Positions 7,064-9,918 of a stretch of DNA of 9,918 nucleotides are shown in pieces; position 1 is the stretch's first letter, and each line of letters starts with the position of its first letter. A program made the position numbers and the translations under genes. The stretch is from assembly GCA_947246775.1 (NCBI GenBank), contig CAMXTM010000056.1:1-9918 (forward strand), written 5' to 3'. The notes beneath the pieces are model-generated. The model was not told the origin of the DNA. It did no database searches and saw nothing but the letters and a program-made list of their open reading frames with translations. This DNA comes from an uncultured Clostridium sp. (GTDB lineage: Bacteria; Bacillota; Clostridia; Lachnospirales; Anaerotignaceae).

Positions 7064-9613
7064 TTATTTTAAGTATTTTTTAAGTATTTGTATCAGCCTA
7101 TCTACATCAATAGGCTTAGAAATATGTTCATTCATTCCACATTCTAATGAATGTTGTATATCTTCAGAAAATGCATCTGCTGTCATAGCAATAATAGGTA
7201 AATTTACATCAGAACGTTCTTTTAATGCTCTGATTGCCTTTGCAGCATCATAGCCACTCATAATAGGCATACGAATATCCATTAATATAACATCAAAATA
7301 TCCAATTTCAGATTGCTTAAAAATATCTACACAAACTTGACCATTTTCTGCTCTTTCTAACTCAAAGCCAGCCTCTGTCAAAATATCCTCTGCAATTTCC
7401 CAGTTTAAATCATTATCTTCTGCTAACAATATACGCTTTCCAGCAAAATTTTGTTCTATCTGTTGTTCCTGTATGGTTTCTTGTTTTTCTTCTTTTAGTA
7501 TAAAACGGCTTAATCCTAAAAACAAATTTGATTTAAACAAAGGCTTTGATATAAAACCGCTTGCACCTGCTGCAATTGCTTCATCTTCTATATCGCTCCA
7601 ATCATATGCAGATATAATCAATATTGGAATTTCATTGCCTACTTGCTTTCTAATTTCTTTCATCGTTTGCAAACCGTCCATATCAGGCATTTTCCAATCC
7701 AATAATACAATTTGATAATCATCTCCATCTTGATGATGTTTTGCAACCATTTCTACTGCCGTTTTTCCATCTAATGCCCATTCCGCATTTATACCAATTT
7801 CCTTTAATGAAAAAACAGCACTTTGACAAAGGTCTTTGTTATTATCTGCTACCAATACATTCCATGGTGGTAATATCATATCTTCTTCTTTCATAAATGC
7901 TTTTTCCAAGTCTAATACAATATAAAATTCGCTTCCCTCACCAGGTGTGCTTTTTAATTCTATTGTACCTCCCATAGTATCAACAATATATTTTGTAATT
8001 GCCATGCCTAATCCAGTACCCTCTGTTTTATAAACTTGGTCTTTTTGTTCTCTTGCAAATTTTTCAAAAATCTTTTCTTGAAATTCTTTTGTCATTCCAA
8101 TGCCAGTATCTTTTACCCTAAAGTGACATCTTACATAATTTTCTCCAAGCGGAGATTCTTCTTGTTCTAAATATACTCTAATACTACCATCTTCTGGCGT
8201 AAATTTGATTGCATTAGATAAAAGGTTAATCAATACTTGATTTAATCTTACACTATCACAAAATACATCTTCATTTCTAATTTTTTGTATAAAAATATCA
8301 AAATGTTGTTTTTTTGCTTTTACTTGTGGCTGTACTATATTTACAATACTTTCCATTGTTTCACGCAAAGAAATTTGGTGTATATTTAATGTTAGTTTTC
8401 CACTTTCAATTTTAGACATATCTAAAACATCATTAATTAACCCTAATAAATGTTTACTAGACAATGTAATTTTAGCTAAACAATCCTTTACCCTTGCAGT
8501 ATCATCTATATTTGCTACAGCAATTGCTGTCATACCAACAATACCATTCATTGGTGTACGAATGTCATGGCTCATATTAGAAAGAAATTCGCTTTTTGCT
8601 TTATTCGCTTTGATAGCTTCTTTTTTTGCTTCATTCAATTCTTTTAACTGTTGTTGTGACATTCTAAAATATAATATAAATATAATCAAAATGCCAACTA
8701 ATATCACACCACAAGCTTCTAATATTGCATATTGCCTTACATTACCTAATTCTCTAATACTATCATTTAAAACCCCATATGGCATAACTGCTACTAAATA
8801 CCATTTAGAATTTGGTAAAGAAGAACAATAAAGTTGTTGGTACATATCATTTACTACAATTAACGTAGAGTAATTTTCATTTTTATTCATTGCATCTTGC
8901 AATTCCTGTGCATAATGTTCTGGTGTTTTTCCATTTACCTCTGAAAAAATCTCTCTTACACGATTAAAATAGTTTTCTTGGTAGCCCTCTCGACTTCTAA
9001 TGACAAAGCTACCATCTTTACGGATAATATGAAAATACATCATAGAATTTTTTTCATCTAACGCCAGTGCCTTTTCTAAATAGGTCATAGGCAAAGCTAC
9101 TACTAATGATGTACTTTCATTTCCATTTTCCATAGGATATTTTGCATCAATTGCCAACATTAAAACTTTGTTTTTATTTTTGTCATAACCAGTTGTCATT
9201 CTTTTACTTTTGTCTTGTAATACTTCTTTAAATTCTTCTTGATTGACAATTTCTATTGGATTTCCATAAACTATTTGTTCTTGTCCATTTTCTGTATAAA
9301 GTGCTAAATAAGTAAAGTCACGAATTTCAGCACTAAAAGCTAACTCTTGCAACATTTCTTCACTATATCTTGCACTTTCTTCTGGTGTACGTTTTACAAT
9401 ACCTTGTGCTTGTGACAATTTTAACTCAATAATTGCATCAAACTTTTGGTGAATTTGTTTGCTCATTTCTGACATATAAATTGCACCTATTTCAGTAATA
9501 GCAATTTCACTTTTTGAACTCATATAAGAACCTACCCAAATAAAAACAGCGGTACAAAGCACAATTAAACTAATACCACTTATTGCCAAAAAGCGTTTTG
9601 TCATTTTAAACAT
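7064..9613 (-). CDS. membrane hybrid sensor histidine kinase: Cache-like sensor, HisKA, HATPase_c, two receivers
   Basis: An 849-residue sensor kinase. A transmembrane helix (about 8-29) and a second one (about 296-316) flank an extracytoplasmic region of about 265 residues. That region looks like a double Cache sensor: a first lobe at about 90-180, then a second lobe starting [10 protein letters not shown] and ending [10 protein letters not shown] (about 192-278). A coiled linker leads to HisKA with phosphoacceptor His349 in [10 protein letters not shown]. The HATPase_c domain has N-box N467, DTGIGM at 502-507 and GTGLGM at 532-537. Receiver 1 (about 585-705) has D639 and K690. Receiver 2 (about 727-847) has E732/D733, D779, T811 and K833. 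There is no HPt domain in the chain; the HPt is the separate protein two genes downstream. The ligand is unknown and I see no diagnostic binding motif. ATG 9613 has AGGAGGAGAG ending seven bases upstream. It is the first gene of its operon. Confidence 0.95.
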   Translation of the reverse strand: MFKMTKRFLAISGISLIVLCTAVFIWVGSYMSSKSEIAITEIGAIYMSEMSKQIHQKFDAIIELKLSQAQGIVKRTPEESARYSEEMLQELAFSAEIRDFTYLALYTENGQEQIVYGNPIEIVNQEEFKEVLQDKSKRMTTGYDKNKNKVLMLAIDAKYPMENGNESTSLVVALPMTYLEKALALDEKNSMMYFHIIRKDGSFVIRSREGYQENYFNRVREIFSEVNGKTPEHYAQELQDAMNKNENYSTLIVVNDMYQQLYCSSLPNSKWYLVAVMPYGVLNDSIRELGNVRQYAILEACGVILVGILIIFILYFRMSQQQLKELNEAKKEAIKANKAKSEFLSNMSHDIRTPMNGIVGMTAIAVANIDDTARVKDCLAKITLSSKHLLGLINDVLDMSKIESGKLTLNIHQISLRETMESIVNIVQPQVKAKKQHFDIFIQKIRNEDVFCDSVRLNQVLINLLSNAIKFTPEDGSIRVYLEQEESPLGENYVRCHFRVKDTGIGMTKEFQEKIFEKFAREQKDQVYKTEGTGLGMAITKYIVDTMGGTIELKSTPGEGSEFYIVLDLEKAFMKEEDMILPPWNVLVADNNKDLCQSAVFSLKEIGINAEWALDGKTAVEMVAKHHQDGDDYQIVLLDWKMPDMDGLQTMKEIRKQVGNEIPILIISAYDWSDIEDEAIAAGASGFISKPLFKSNLFLGLSRFILKEEKQETIQEQQIEQNFAGKRILLAEDNDLNWEIAEDILTEAGFELERAENGQVCVDIFKQSEIGYFDVILMDIRMPIMSGYDAAKAIRALKERSDVNLPIIAMTADAFSEDIQHSLECGMNEHISKPIDVDRLIQILKKYLK

Positions 9614-9669
9614 TGACTAACTCTCCTCCTTTGTACAGTTCAATCAAATATAATTTGTTTTATCACAAA

Positions 9670-9701
9670 ATTATACTACATAAATATTCTACAAAAGTCA
9701 A
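9670..9701 (-). promoter_or_regulatory. candidate sigma-A promoter for the signalling operon
   Basis: On the minus strand there is a perfect TATAAT (-10, bases 9675-9670) and a TTGACT (-35, bases 9701-9696). The gap is 20 bases, longer than the preferred 17, so the -35 may not be the true partner. Transcription would start near 9663, giving a leader of about 50 bases before ATG 9613. A second perfect TATAAT lies at 9730-9725 with only a weak -35 match (TTTATA). Confidence 0.42.
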
Positions 9702-9734
9702 TGTTGCTTTTTTATACTACATTTATTATACTAT
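9671..9734 (-). repeat. short direct repeats around the candidate promoter
   Basis: The 11-base word ATGTAGTATAA occurs twice on the minus strand, at 9671-9681 and 9712-9722, 41 bases apart (about four helical turns). A related ATAGTATAA is at 9726-9734. One copy overlaps the candidate -10 box. They may be repeated promoter elements, a regulator site, or chance in AT-rich DNA. Confidence 0.35.
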
Positions 9735-9837
9735 TTATATTTTCTATATAAACATTTATTTTTTGCATAAAATACTTACTATACAAATAATAATAACTGT
9801 TTAAATTACCCTATATTTTCCTTTACTTAGTTATATT

Positions 9838-9903
9838 ACACTGAGCATATCATATCATATTCAATTATGATATGCAATAGAATGAAGTAATTCATTATAG
9901 TGT
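9838..9903. repeat. nested inverted repeats, possible three-way junction
   Basis: A perfect 10-bp inverted repeat GCATATCATA / TATGATATGC (9845-9854 and 9866-9875, 11-base loop) sits beside a 6-bp hairpin AATGAA-gtaa-TTCATT (9881-9896). Both are enclosed by ACACT (9838-9842) and AGTGT (9899-9903). The set could fold as a three-way junction on either strand. On the plus strand AGTGT is followed by T residues to 9907, so a weak plus-strand terminator is another reading. No known RNA family was recognised. Confidence 0.4.
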
Positions 9904-9918
9904 TTTTCATTAAAAAAA

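Larger units (their letters stand above)
9614..9918. other. gene-free, AT-rich upstream region
   Basis: These 305 bases hold no credible coding sequence on either strand. Next to the kinase gene is its ribosome binding site (9621-9630). Further out are a candidate promoter (9670-9701), short direct repeats (9671-9734) and nested inverted repeats near the edge (9838-9903). The last seven bases are all A, which on the minus strand would be a T run; this could be the tail of a terminator of a gene beyond the window, but no stem is visible. No known riboswitch class was recognised. Confidence 0.6.

Noticed and set aside
7473..8831. Plus-strand open frames opposite the kinase gene (7473-7715 and 8562-8831)
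   Set aside because: They are antisense shadows of the receiver 1 and TM2/HisKA coding region, with no supporting context.
9613..9804. Plus-strand open frame of 63 codons in the upstream region
   Set aside because: It begins on the kinase start codon and covers the kinase ribosome binding site and candidate promoter; the product is low-complexity Ile/Tyr-rich with no upstream AGGAGG.
9614..9918. Cyclic di-GMP riboswitch in the leader of the signalling operon
   Set aside because: None of the conserved GEMM elements are present, and the leader from the candidate promoter is only about 50 bases.
1..9918. Defence island or mobile element
   Set aside because: No nuclease, transposase, integrase, toxin-antitoxin pair or terminal repeats were seen; gene style is uniform across the window.

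Overview
The window is AT-rich (roughly 30% G+C by eye). All six genes lie on the minus strand, each has an AGGAGG-like ribosome binding site, and the gaps between genes are short. The protein families (PMCA-type bacterial Ca2+ ATPase, YceG/YceH, Cache hybrid kinase, HD-GYP/GGDEF regulator) and their sequence style suggest a low-GC anaerobic Firmicute of class Clostridia, probably near the Lachnospiraceae. The species cannot be named from this window.

In transcription order (right to left) there are two units. Unit A (9613 to 4595) is a signalling operon of three genes: a membrane-bound hybrid histidine kinase with a periplasm-facing Cache-like sensor and two receiver domains; a soluble regulator with receiver, HD-GYP, PAS-like and GGDEF domains; and a stand-alone HPt protein. 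Together they contain every part of a His-Asp-His-Asp phosphorelay ending in an enzyme that could both make and break cyclic di-GMP. A perfect 13-bp AT-rich hairpin with a U-rich tail (about 4531-4569) closes this unit.

Unit B (4447 to the left edge) is a stress/tellurite-type operon: yceG, yceH (TelA family) and a P-type Ca2+ ATPase that runs off the window immediately before its catalytic aspartate. The genes are separated by 1 and 27 bases. In other Firmicutes YceG and YceH belong to the Ter stress module with TerD/TerC proteins; no Ter protein is visible here, and any would have to lie beyond the left edge. The YceG protein is long (755 residues) and contains three copies of one domain with almost identical internal spacing, which is the most striking structural observation in the window.

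The right-hand 305 bases carry no gene. They hold a candidate promoter for unit A, short direct repeats around it, and a set of nested inverted repeats near the edge that could fold as a three-way junction. No tRNA, rRNA, CRISPR array, insertion sequence or prophage gene was seen.
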